Assembly: GCA_900546465.1 (NCBI GenBank) | Contig: URCX01000048.1 | Location: 1-12,175 of the forward strand | Source: an uncultured Bacteroidota bacterium | Lineage (GTDB): Bacteria; Bacteroidota; Bacteroidia; Bacteroidales; P3 | Direction of reading: 5' to 3' | DNA: 12,175 nt | Part shown: in pieces, positions 1-7,018 of the stretch | Layout of the letters: each line of letters opens with the position of its first letter | How positions within the stretch are numbered: position 1 is the first letter of the stretch | The notes under the pieces: generated by a model | Told to the model about the DNA's origin: nothing | What the model saw: only the letters and a program-made list of their open reading frames with translations | The model's database searches: none | Position numbers and translations under genes: made by a program

Positions 1-19
1 GACAATGAAAAGAAAACCT

Positions 20-124
20 TAGATGAGCCAAACGCCGTTTCAATTTTCTAAAACGCCGTTCTAATTTTTTCTTTCGGCGTTTCAGTTTCTTGGGACGGCG
101 TTTTAATTTCCCGAAAGGGTGTTT
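20..124 (-). repeat. 21-bp-periodic repeat array 1 (five units)
   Basis: Five copies of an 11-bp core related to AAACGSCGTTT start at 30, 51, 72, 93 and 114, exactly 21 bp apart, with T-rich 10-bp spacers. The first two cores read CGCC and the next two CGGC on the plus strand. The fifth (114-124) is degenerate. Nested inverted repeats result: 30-38 can pair with 95-103, and 51-58 with 75-82. Read on the minus strand the array is an uninterrupted frame of seven-residue units of the type KRRxxKL. It matches arrays 2 and 3 in this orientation, so the minus strand is given as the element's sense. It lies ahead of the gene at 263. Bases 1-29 before it may hold the end of an upstream gene, but no reading frame there can be chosen. 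The family is not one I can name. Confidence 0.85.
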
Positions 125-262
125 GAGAAAAGGCTGTTGCGGAAATGATGAGACTTTGCGGGGTTTTGTTGTTTTGAGGTGGTGTTTGCGTCGCAAAAAT
201 GTATCCTTTTCCTCTTTGTTCCGTAAAGTAGGGATAAACAGATAAAGAAATAAAGACGAACC
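125..262. other. Non-coding leader of the membrane protein gene
   Basis: This stretch lies between array 1 and the start codon at 263. I see no gene or tRNA in it. It is A/T-rich, with AAA-rich sequence just before the start codon, as is common in Bacteroidota. No clean TAnnTTTG -7 element with a correctly spaced TTG was found, so the promoter for the 263 gene is not located. Confidence 0.5.
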
Positions 263-1243
263 ATGCTGATAAACATTTTCAAGAAGAATTATCCCTTGCA
301 ACTGCTTTTGCTTGTAATATTACCGTTGATACTTTGGATTCCGGCTTTTGTCAATCCGCCGGAGGTTTTTGCCACTAAGTTCGATATGCCTTTGTATAAG
401 GTGATTTTTGATGCTGTGAAGGATATGCAGAGTGTGGCGGTTGTATGTGCCTTTGTGTTGGTTGTATTGCAGGCTTTGGCAGTCAATCATCTCCTTACGA
501 GCAATCACTTATGCCAAAAGACGACTTTTATTCCTGCTTTCATATATATATTGCTTATGAGCTGCAATGTGCAGACGATGACGTTCAGTTCTATTCTTTT
601 TTCCAATATATGCCTTATCATAGCTTTGCATTTCTTCTTCAAATGTCATGATAAGAATGAGGGAATCGATGAAATATTCCAAGCAAGTTGCTTTCTGTCT
701 TTGGCAAGTTTATTCTACGCTCCGTTTATCTTCTTTATACTTTGGATTTGGGGAGGATTGATTGTTTATAAACTCTATAAGTGGAGAAGTTGGAGTATGA
801 GTATTCTCGGATTGCTTACTCCCTTTCTTTTGTTGACGGTTTATTATTATTTAAAGGATATATCGGTGGAGGAAAGATTGCTTGCCGGTGCAGATGGGTG
901 GTTAGATATAAATTTTGATTTTCTGAACATACCTATACAAGTGGTTTACATGTCCTTGTTGGCAATATATCTTATTCCGTCTTTGTTTTATACTTTAAGT
1001 TCTCGCTCAAACAGAATAATAGAGTACAGAAAGAAAAGCGGCGTTTTGGTTACCATGTTCGTTGTTTCGCTCATACCGTTTGTGCTAAGTAAAACTCAGG
1101 AGAATATGTCCTTTGTGTTTGCCGTGCCATTCACATTTTTCCTTTGCAATCTCTTCATGAACCAACCCAAAGAGAAGCATGCGGATACGTTTTTCATAAT
1201 ATTGATACTTTGTTGCATTGCTAAGGTTTATCTGCCTTTGTAA
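263..1243 (+). CDS. Polytopic inner-membrane protein, DUF6427-like
   Basis: A 326-residue protein made almost entirely of hydrophobic helices. About ten membrane segments can be drawn, roughly at residues 12-28, 55-75, 87-104, 107-125, 140-165, 175-195, 222-245, 262-278, 283-300 and 308-326. There is no signal peptide beyond the first helix and no catalytic motif I can recognise. The opening MLINIFKKNYPLQ, an amphipathic start running into a long hydrophobic helix, resembles the uncharacterised DUF6427 membrane proteins of Bacteroidota. That link is from memory of the family's look, not from a search. The ATG at 263 is the first start in frame and is preceded by AAA-rich sequence. The next gene, purQ, has its own promoter 140 bp downstream, so the two need not be co-transcribed. 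Function unknown. Confidence 0.8.
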   Translation: MLINIFKKNYPLQLLLLVILPLILWIPAFVNPPEVFATKFDMPLYKVIFDAVKDMQSVAVVCAFVLVVLQALAVNHLLTSNHLCQKTTFIPAFIYILLMSCNVQTMTFSSILFSNICLIIALHFFFKCHDKNEGIDEIFQASCFLSLASLFYAPFIFFILWIWGGLIVYKLYKWRSWSMSILGLLTPFLLLTVYYYLKDISVEERLLAGADGWLDINFDFLNIPIQVVYMSLLAIYLIPSLFYTLSSRSNRIIEYRKKSGVLVTMFVVSLIPFVLSKTQENMSFVFAVPFTFFLCNLFMNQPKEKHADTFFIILILCCIAKVYLPL

Positions 1244-1319
1244 ACATATCTGCTTTTGACGGGAAAGGGTCGATGTGTCGGGATTATATCCCATCTTTCT
1301 CGGCAAAACAGCCTTATTC

Positions 1320-1352
1320 TTGCAATTACATTGATGGAAATTCGTAACTTTG
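1320..1352 (+). promoter_or_regulatory. Bacteroidota-type promoter of purQ
   Basis: TAACTTTG at 1345-1352 fits the TAnnTTTG -7 element used by the Bacteroidota primary sigma factor. A TTG at 1320-1322 lies 22 bp upstream, in place of the -33 element. Transcription would start near 1358-1360, leaving a short A-rich leader of about 25 nt before the ATG at 1383. No ribosome binding site is visible, which is normal for the phylum. Confidence 0.6.
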
Positions 1353-1382
1353 CAATCTTGAAACATACAAAATAATAAAGAA

Positions 1383-2069
1383 ATGAAGTTCGGAGTTGTT
1401 GTATTTCCCGGTTCCAATTGCGACCACGACATGATATATTTGCTAAGAAACAAATTAAATCAGGAAGTTGTAGAGTTATGGCACAAGGAGACCGATTTGA
1501 AGAATTGTGATATGATTATACTTCCAGGAGGTTTCTCTTATGGGGATTATCTTCGTTCGGGAGCGATAGCAAGCCTTTCTCCGGTTATGGAAAGCGTCAA
1601 GAAATTTGCCGATAAGGGCGGTTATGTGTTAGGCGTTTGCAATGGCTTTCAGATATTGTGCGAATCCGGTCTGTTGGACGGAGCGTTGCTCGCAAACGAT
1701 AACCGTAAGTTCGTATGCAAGAACCAATACATAGCAACGCAAACCAATTCCACCGTATTCACACGAAAAGCCGTAAAGGGCAAAGCCTTGAACGTTCCGA
1801 TAGCTCACGGAGAGGGCAGGTTTTTTGCCGATGCCGACACCATAAAACGCCTTAACGACAATGAGCAAATCCTGTTCCGTTATTGCAATGCGGAAGGAAA
1901 AATCGCTCCGGAGTTCAATCCGAACGGAAGCATCGAGAACATAGCCGGCATAACCAACAAGACAAAGAACGTATTCGGCATGATGCCTCACCCCGAAAGG
2001 TGTTCGGACGAAGAATTGGGCAATACGGACGGACGTATCTTGTTTGAAAGTTTATTGGAGAACATATAA
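1383..2069 (+). CDS. purQ: Phosphoribosylformylglycinamidine synthase, glutaminase subunit PurQ
   Basis: A cytoplasmic enzyme subunit that hydrolyses glutamine and channels ammonia to PurL for the fourth step of IMP synthesis (FGAR to FGAM). The 228-residue protein is a complete class I glutamine amidotransferase of the usual PurQ length. Its N-terminus VVVFPGSNCDHD and the block GGFSYGDYLRSGAIA (residues 49-63) are family signatures. The nucleophile is Cys86 in GVCNGFQ, and the His-Glu pair is His203/Glu205 in MMPHPER. It stands alone: neither purL nor purS is in the window. That matters because many Bacteroidota carry a large PurL with a fused glutaminase domain, whereas a free PurQ implies the small-PurL/PurS arrangement elsewhere in the genome. 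The downstream rnhB begins 12 bp after its stop and is probably co-transcribed. Confidence 0.95.
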   Translation: MKFGVVVFPGSNCDHDMIYLLRNKLNQEVVELWHKETDLKNCDMIILPGGFSYGDYLRSGAIASLSPVMESVKKFADKGGYVLGVCNGFQILCESGLLDGALLANDNRKFVCKNQYIATQTNSTVFTRKAVKGKALNVPIAHGEGRFFADADTIKRLNDNEQILFRYCNAEGKIAPEFNPNGSIENIAGITNKTKNVFGMMPHPERCSDEELGNTDGRILFESLLENI

Positions 2070-2081
2070 AGATAAGCGACT

Positions 2082-2678
2082 TTGTTAAGAGCGTTCTTTT
2101 CCGAAGAAAAGATTGCGGAATGCGGCTGCGATGAAGCCGGCAGAGGCTGTTTGGCAGGTCCTGTCGTGGCGGCTGCGGTTATTCTTCCGCAGGATTTCAG
2201 GTGTGAAGAACTGAACGACTCCAAGAAATTGAGCGATAAGCAACGCAGATTACTGCGTCCGATTATAGAAAAGGAAGCCGCGGCATACGCCGTGGCTTTT
2301 GTCGATAATGAAACGATAGACCGTATAAACATATTGAACGCTTCGTTCCTCGCAATGAACAATGCAGTCAAGGAATTGAAGATAAAACCGGAACTTTTGC
2401 TGATAGACGGCAACAGATTCAAGAACGAGACGGATATTCCCTTTGAATGTATCGTCAAAGGGGATGCAAAATTCATGAGCATTGCCGCAGCATCGATACT
2501 CGCAAAGACATATCGGGACGATTTCATGCTTGAAGCACACGAAAAGCACCCTCGATACCATTGGAACAAGAATATGGGTTATCCGACCAAGCAACACAGG
2601 GAGGCAATCAGGCAATTCGGACTTACACCCTTGCATCGCCGAAGTTATAACCTCTTGGGGCAACTCTGTCTCTTTTAA
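2082..2678 (+). CDS. rnhB: Ribonuclease HII
   Basis: RNase HII cleaves the RNA strand of RNA/DNA hybrids and nicks at single ribonucleotides embedded in DNA, starting ribonucleotide excision repair. The 198-residue protein has the family's ordered motifs: GCDEAGRGCLAGPV (residues 15-28) with metal ligands Asp17 and Glu18, LNDSKKLS (44-51), Asp109 in LLIDGN, Asp128 in KGDAKF, and AAASILAKTYRD (135-146). Length is normal and no domain is missing. The only plausible start is the TTG at 2082. No in-frame ATG lies between the purQ stop and the DEAGRG motif, and this start gives the usual short lead of about 15 residues. It follows purQ by 12 bp and converges with the aminotransferase gene on the other strand. 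Confidence 0.95.
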   Translation: MLRAFFSEEKIAECGCDEAGRGCLAGPVVAAAVILPQDFRCEELNDSKKLSDKQRRLLRPIIEKEAAAYAVAFVDNETIDRINILNASFLAMNNAVKELKIKPELLLIDGNRFKNETDIPFECIVKGDAKFMSIAAASILAKTYRDDFMLEAHEKHPRYHWNKNMGYPTKQHREAIRQFGLTPLHRRSYNLLGQLCLF

Positions 2679-2688
2679 TCCGTACGCC

Positions 2689-2710
2689 GTAACGGCATTA
2701 CAACCGTTAC
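2689..2710. terminator. Possible stem-loop between convergent genes
   Basis: GTAACGG (2689-2695) and CCGTTAC (2704-2710) form a perfect 7-bp stem with an 8-nt loop. It sits between the rnhB stop (2676-2678) and the aminotransferase stop (2707-2709, minus strand). No strong T-tract follows on either strand, so intrinsic termination is unproven. The location between convergent genes is the main argument. Confidence 0.3.
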
Positions 2711-3900
2711 AACCGGTTCAAGGCTCGCTTTATTCTTGCAATGCTTTCCGTAATCTGTTCATCCGTGATAATCAAAGCAGGTTTCAGGCTTAGGCATTGA
2801 GAATCGAACAAATGCGTTCCTGTGATTATTCCCTCCTTGAAGCATGATTTCAGAGCCGTTTGCCAATTCACTTTTTCCGAAAGTTCTATGCAGTTGAACA
2901 AACCCTTGCCTCGCACCTCCTTAATCAAAGGGTGAGCCAACTCTTTGCGGTATCTGTTACCTTTTTCCTCCACTTTATCCATCAGATTGCCTTCCACAAT
3001 GCAATCGAGCGTGGCAAGAGCAGCCGCACATGAGACAGGGTGGCCTCCGAAAGTCGAGGCGTGTCCTATAAGCGGGTGATGGTTGTTCAATCTCTGCATT
3101 ATATCTTCACGACCTATGAAAGCACCGATAGGCATTCCGCCACCCATTCCCTTCGCTATGCAAAGTATATCTGGAACCGCCCCTTTGAAATGTTCGAAAG
3201 CAAACAATTTACCGGTTCTTCCGAAGCCTGTCTGGATTTCATCGAAGATTAAAATCGTTCCTGTTTCGTTGCAACGCTTCCTTACCGCTTCCATATATCC
3301 CTCTTTCGGTAATTTCACTCCCGCTCCGACCGATATGGGTTCGATGACAAGGCATGCGGTTCTTTCGCTTATCTTTTCCAAGTCATCGAAATCGTTATAT
3401 CGTATTTTGTTGCAGTCCGGTATCAAAGGGCGGAAGCCTCTTGTGAAAATTTCTTGCGAAAGCATGGATACCGCACCGAGGGTCGAGCCGTGGTAAGAGT
3501 TGTTACACGAAATCACTTCGCTTCTTCCCGTGAACAACTTGGCGGTTTTCAATGCACCTTCTATCGCTTCCGAACCCGAATTGACGTAAAAAATCTGAGA
3601 AAGGCTCGCCGGAAGAAATTCTTTCAGGCGTTTGATATATCTGTATTGCGGACTCTGTACAAATTCTCCGTAAACCATCACATGCATGTACTTATCCAAC
3701 TGTTCTTTCACGGCGGAAACAACTTTGGGATTGCGGTGTCCCACATTGCCTACGCAAATCCCGCTCAACATATCCATGTATTGCTTTCCCGAAGTGTCCC
3801 AAACGTAAATTCCTTCCGCCTTTTCGACGTCTATCATTATCTCGTCTATTTCTCCCACTTGGGCAACGACCTGTCTGAAATCCTTTACCGATGTTTTCAT
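2707..3900 (-). CDS. Class III PLP-dependent aminotransferase (acetylornithine/ornithine aminotransferase-like)
   Basis: A 397-residue cytoplasmic fold-type I, class III aminotransferase. Visible landmarks are the N-terminal strand GIYVWDTSGKQYMD (30-43), the phosphate-binding VNSGSEA (106-112), SYHGST (135-140), Asp220 in LIFDEIQTGFGRTG, which pairs with the PLP pyridine nitrogen, and Lys250 in CIAKGMGGGMPIGAF, which forms the Schiff base. TFGGHPVSCAAALA completes the active site. The overall look matches the Bacteroidota 'aspartate aminotransferase family' relatives of ornithine and acetylornithine aminotransferases. The true amino donor cannot be read off. Oddly, the usual EPxQGE(A/G)G segment reads EPISVGAGV (187-195), lacking the glutamate that tunes substrate recognition in ornithine-type enzymes. 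It is transcribed alone on the minus strand, divergent from the 4031 gene. No argB, argC or lysine genes are nearby. Confidence 0.88.
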   Translation of the reverse strand: MKTSVKDFRQVVAQVGEIDEIMIDVEKAEGIYVWDTSGKQYMDMLSGICVGNVGHRNPKVVSAVKEQLDKYMHVMVYGEFVQSPQYRYIKRLKEFLPASLSQIFYVNSGSEAIEGALKTAKLFTGRSEVISCNNSYHGSTLGAVSMLSQEIFTRGFRPLIPDCNKIRYNDFDDLEKISERTACLVIEPISVGAGVKLPKEGYMEAVRKRCNETGTILIFDEIQTGFGRTGKLFAFEHFKGAVPDILCIAKGMGGGMPIGAFIGREDIMQRLNNHHPLIGHASTFGGHPVSCAAALATLDCIVEGNLMDKVEEKGNRYRKELAHPLIKEVRGKGLFNCIELSEKVNWQTALKSCFKEGIITGTHLFDSQCLSLKPALIITDEQITESIARIKRALNRL

Positions 3901-3921
3901 TCTTCAATATGATTTTGTCTG

Positions 3922-3929
3922 CAAAGGTA
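3922..3929 (-). promoter_or_regulatory. Probable -7 element of the aminotransferase gene
   Basis: On the minus strand 3929-3922 reads TACCTTTG, a match to TAnnTTTG, 22 bp ahead of the start codon at 3900. No TTG is present at the expected -33 distance, so this half-promoter is weaker than the two others in the window. Confidence 0.4.
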
Positions 3930-3965
3930 AAATTTATTCGGCTTTGCGGTTTACTTTTTCGTCCT

Positions 3966-4001
3966 TTTGTTGTCCCTTATTGTGTCGAAGTACTAACTTT
4001 G
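3966..4001 (+). promoter_or_regulatory. Bacteroidota-type promoter of the thioredoxin-fold gene pair
   Basis: TAACTTTG at 3994-4001 matches the -7 consensus exactly, and TTG at 3970-3972 (with TTTTG at 3965-3969 just before it) sits 21 bp upstream. The first start codon is 30 bp downstream of the -7 box. The same -7 sequence is used in front of purQ. This 130-bp intergenic region also serves the aminotransferase gene in the other direction. Confidence 0.6.
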
Positions 4002-4030
4002 CAAAGTTTTGAAAGAAAAATACCGAACGT

Positions 4031-5455
4031 ATGAAGAGAAAAACAAGTCTGCTTTTGATTGTCGCCTTGCTCGGTTTCATTCGAACCGTAAAGGCTCAGT
4101 ATGAGATAAAACTCGAAATAAGCGGTTGCAAGGACAGTTGCCTTATCTTGGGACACTATTATTTGGACAAGACCTACGCAATCGATACCGCTTGGAACAA
4201 GAAAGGTCGCTTCGTATTCAAGAAAAAGGATAAGAAATTGGAGAGCGGAATATACTTTTTCAGCACTTTGAAAGGCAGGTTCTGCGAATTTATGGTCGAT
4301 AAGGAACAAAACTTCACCTTAAAGACCGATGACAAGGATTGGACCTACGATATGAAGGTCAAGGGTTCCCAAACTGCGGCAATTTATTTCGAGTACATGA
4401 AATCTAACAAACTTCTTAGCGACAAGCTTACACAGCTATCACAAGACAAGGCTTCGATTTCGGAGGAGGAGTATGCGGAAAGAATGAAACAAGTACAACA
4501 ATACGGCGACAGTTTGAAGAATGTATTCATCGAAAAGCAGCCCGACCACCTTTTAACCAAGGTTCTCTCTGCCACAAAGCCTGTAATCATTCCCGATATG
4601 CCTGTTCCTACAAAAGCCGACGGCTCACCCGACAGCACCGAATGGCAGAACGAACGCTGGTATTACTACAAACAACATTATTTTGACAACATCGACCTCT
4701 CTTGCAGCGGTCTTTTAAGAACACCCTCTGCCGTTTTCAATCGCACTTATGAGTATTTCTGGAATGAAGTCATGAAATACGAGCCTGTCGATAGTATTCT
4801 CATGTATGCGGACAGGGTGATTGAAAAAGCCGGCGACTCAAAGGCTATGAATCGTTTTTTGATACATAATATTACAGAGCGTTATCTGCAAAGCGGAATA
4901 ATGGGTCAGGACAGGATTTACGTCGAAATGGTAAAACGTTACTTCAAAAGCGGTAAAGTTGATTGGCTTTCGCCTTCTTCAATAGAGACAGAGGTGTTAC
5001 GTGCCGAGAAATGGGAAAACCTTTTAATAGGAAAGACGGTTCCAAACCTTGCCTGCCCCGACCAAAATGGTAATTGGCATGACCTTTATAGCTTGAATAA
5101 GAAATACAAGATACTTATTTTCTGGTCTGCCGACTGCGGACACTGCATTAAAGAAGTACCCAAGTTCCATGAATTCTACAAAGAGTTTAAGGATAAGTAC
5201 GATTTGGAAATCATGGCTGTTAATACCGAAAGCGATACTGCTCATTGGCAAAGCTTCATCAGCGAAAAGAATTTGGATTGGGTCAATTTGAACGGATTGG
5301 TCGCCAATTTCGATTGGAGAGAGTACTTCGACATTGTGAAAACTCCCGTTGTCTATATTTTAGACAGACGAAACATCATAATAGCAAAAAACATACAGGG
5401 AGACAATATTGCAAAGGTTATGGAGTTGTTGGATAGTGGAAAGTTGAAACTTTAA
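4031..5455 (+). CDS. Exported TlpA-type thioredoxin-fold protein with DUF4369/DUF5106-like N-terminal region
   Basis: A 474-residue protein with a signal peptide (basic MKRK, hydrophobic residues 6-16, likely cut after VKA at residue 22), so it acts in the periplasm or on the cell surface. Residues about 24-110 resemble the beta-rich DUF4369 domain of Bacteroidota (ligand strands, then CEFMVDKEQNFTL). Residues about 115-330 form a helical, DUF5106-like middle region. The C-terminal third is a TlpA/ResA-like thioredoxin domain. Its active-site motif is WSADCGHC (Cys369 and Cys372), with a cis-proline at 439 in VKTPVV. Such proteins reduce or rearrange disulfides in exported proteins, but the substrate here is unknown. 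The start at 4031 is well placed behind a promoter. It is followed after 4 bp by a paralogue, presumably in the same transcript. Confidence 0.88.
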   Translation: MKRKTSLLLIVALLGFIRTVKAQYEIKLEISGCKDSCLILGHYYLDKTYAIDTAWNKKGRFVFKKKDKKLESGIYFFSTLKGRFCEFMVDKEQNFTLKTDDKDWTYDMKVKGSQTAAIYFEYMKSNKLLSDKLTQLSQDKASISEEEYAERMKQVQQYGDSLKNVFIEKQPDHLLTKVLSATKPVIIPDMPVPTKADGSPDSTEWQNERWYYYKQHYFDNIDLSCSGLLRTPSAVFNRTYEYFWNEVMKYEPVDSILMYADRVIEKAGDSKAMNRFLIHNITERYLQSGIMGQDRIYVEMVKRYFKSGKVDWLSPSSIETEVLRAEKWENLLIGKTVPNLACPDQNGNWHDLYSLNKKYKILIFWSADCGHCIKEVPKFHEFYKEFKDKYDLEIMAVNTESDTAHWQSFISEKNLDWVNLNGLVANFDWREYFDIVKTPVVYILDRRNIIIAKNIQGDNIAKVMELLDSGKLKL

Positions 5456-5459
5456 TACG

Positions 5460-6977
5460 ATGGAAGCGAATTTTTCTTTGAGTGTAATGAATCGCCGTTT
5501 CGGAAAATTAAAACGGCGAAAGAAAAAAATAGAACGGCGTTCCATTTCAACCAAACGGCGTTTCGTTGCGACAGCCTTTTGCTTCATCTTTGTTGTTCTT
5601 TGTTGTGGAAAATCATCTGCTCAATTTGCCGATTATGAAGTAAAGTTATGGATATATGATTTCGAGGATAGTCTCGTTTTTATCAAAGGTGCATACGGAC
5701 AGAATGCCGCTCTGCTTTTGGATACCTTGAAAATGCAGAAAGACGGCAGTTTTGTGATGAAAGGGAATTACCATTCAGGCATAGTTATAGTATCTTCGTT
5801 GCAAGAGGACTTGTTCAGTTTCTTATTGGATAAGGAAAAGAAATTCACTATAGACATTTTCCCCGACGGATTCTACGAAGTTAAAGGCTCGATTGAGAAC
5901 GACCGTTATTTGGAATACCAGAAGATGAACAAAAAATACAGGACTGTCATGCATGAATGCAATGCCATAGCAAAGGAACAGCCTGAAAAAAAAGACAGTC
6001 TGCAAGCTGTTTTATACAAAGCAAGAAAGACCTTCTCGGATTACCAACAATCATTCTACAAACTATATCCAGAGAATCTGATGAGCGTATTGGTCAGAGC
6101 CGTAACGGCTCCGCAGCTCGATAAAAAATACATTGATGAAAACGGAAACATCAAACAAGGCATGGAAGCAGAGTATGCCTACGTTTATCGCAGCAAGTTT
6201 TGGGACAGTTTCGACTTTCGGGACGAACGAATAATGGGAACGCCGTATTTTTACAAGAAATTCCAGACCTATATTGATAAAATGACAATGCAAACGGTAG
6301 ATTCCGTATTCTCTTCTCTCAAATATTTCATTGATTACGCCAATTCACAAGGCGGGCAACTTTATTCCGATTATATAATTGACCTATATCTTAAAAGGTA
6401 TTCGAGACTTCCGTTCTCGTTTAACGAAGCAATATATGTCAAAATGGTCGATTCGCTCTTCAATGACAAATATACCCCTTGGCTTTCTCAAGGCGAAAAG
6501 GATTTCCATATGGCAAAAGCAGAACAATTACGCCATTTCCTGCCGACAAATCCCTTCCCTGAAATAACGGCACAAACACTTGAAAACAAATCTCTGCGAT
6601 TATATGATTTGAAACACCGTTACACCGTAGTCTTCTTTTGGAGTGCCGGTTGCGAAAGCTGCAAGAAGAACATAGATGAATTGAAGAATTTCTACAAGGA
6701 CTACAAGGACAAATACGACTTTGAGATATTCTCCATCGAAATGGGCGGCAATATCGAAGAAACAAAAAAACAATTACAGGAAGAACCTTTCGATTGGACT
6801 GTCGTACAGTCCAATCCTACGCAAATAAACAAACTATACGGTTTAGACATAGATCATACTCCCGAAATTTACCTATTGGACAATGAAAAGAGGATATTGA
6901 ACAAAACAGCATTGTATCAGCACGTTCAAGCAGTAATAGAACAAGAAGAAATGCAGCGAACGAAAACCAAACCCTGA
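5460..6977 (+). CDS. Exported thioredoxin-fold paralogue with repeat-encoded basic N-terminal extension
   Basis: A 505-residue paralogue of the preceding protein: signal peptide, DUF4369-like strands (LFSFLLDKEKKFTI), helical middle region, and a C-terminal TlpA-like domain with WSAGCESC (Cys398 and Cys401) and cis-proline 468 in DHTPEIYLL. The N-terminus is abnormal. Residues 11-38 are four heptads, each with an Arg-Arg or related pair (NRRFGKL, KRRKKKI, ERRSIST, KRRFVAT), encoded by repeat array 2. The hydrophobic signal core begins only at about residue 35, with cleavage likely after KSSA. No ATG, GTG or TTG lies in frame between the array and the hydrophobic core, so translation must start at 5460 or at the second ATG (5487, residue 10). 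Either start keeps the array in the protein. The 5460 start leaves 4 bp after the upstream stop; 5487 is equally plausible. Confidence 0.85.
   Translation: MEANFSLSVMNRRFGKLKRRKKKIERRSISTKRRFVATAFCFIFVVLCCGKSSAQFADYEVKLWIYDFEDSLVFIKGAYGQNAALLLDTLKMQKDGSFVMKGNYHSGIVIVSSLQEDLFSFLLDKEKKFTIDIFPDGFYEVKGSIENDRYLEYQKMNKKYRTVMHECNAIAKEQPEKKDSLQAVLYKARKTFSDYQQSFYKLYPENLMSVLVRAVTAPQLDKKYIDENGNIKQGMEAEYAYVYRSKFWDSFDFRDERIMGTPYFYKKFQTYIDKMTMQTVDSVFSSLKYFIDYANSQGGQLYSDYIIDLYLKRYSRLPFSFNEAIYVKMVDSLFNDKYTPWLSQGEKDFHMAKAEQLRHFLPTNPFPEITAQTLENKSLRLYDLKHRYTVVFFWSAGCESCKKNIDELKNFYKDYKDKYDFEIFSIEMGGNIEETKKQLQEEPFDWTVVQSNPTQINKLYGLDIDHTPEIYLLDNEKRILNKTALYQHVQAVIEQEEMQRTKTKP
5490..5573 (+). repeat. 21-bp-periodic repeat array 2 (four units, inside the coding region)
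   Basis: Four cores at 5490, 5511, 5532 and 5553 are exactly 21 bp apart: one CGCC-type core followed by three CGGC-type cores. Because 21 bp is seven codons, the array reads through in frame as Arg-Arg heptads. TCGCCGTTT (5492-5500) and AAACGGCGA (5511-5519) form a 9-bp stem with a 10-nt loop, 5 nt after the ATG at 5487. Units at 5511 and 5532 closely match two consecutive units of array 1 on its minus strand (82-62 and 61-41), so the arrays share unit order as well as period. Confidence 0.85.
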
Positions 6978-7018
6978 TTTATGCCGATTTGTAAAGAAAA
7001 GGGAATTATTTATTTGAG

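Noticed and set aside
20..124. Array 1 (and arrays 2 and 3) as a CRISPR
   Set aside because: The repeated core is only about 11 bp, it varies between units, spacers are about 10 bp and low-complexity, and no cas gene is present.
20..250. Long minus-strand open frame through array 1
   Set aside because: No ATG start is present and the composition is low-complexity. No protein family is recognisable, so it is not called as a gene.
5460..5640. Lipoprotein signal in the 5460 protein because of Cys-Cys near the end of the hydrophobic core
   Set aside because: The residues before the cysteines (VVLCC) do not fit a lipobox, which needs Gly, Ala or Ser just before the cysteine. Cleavage after KSSA is more likely.
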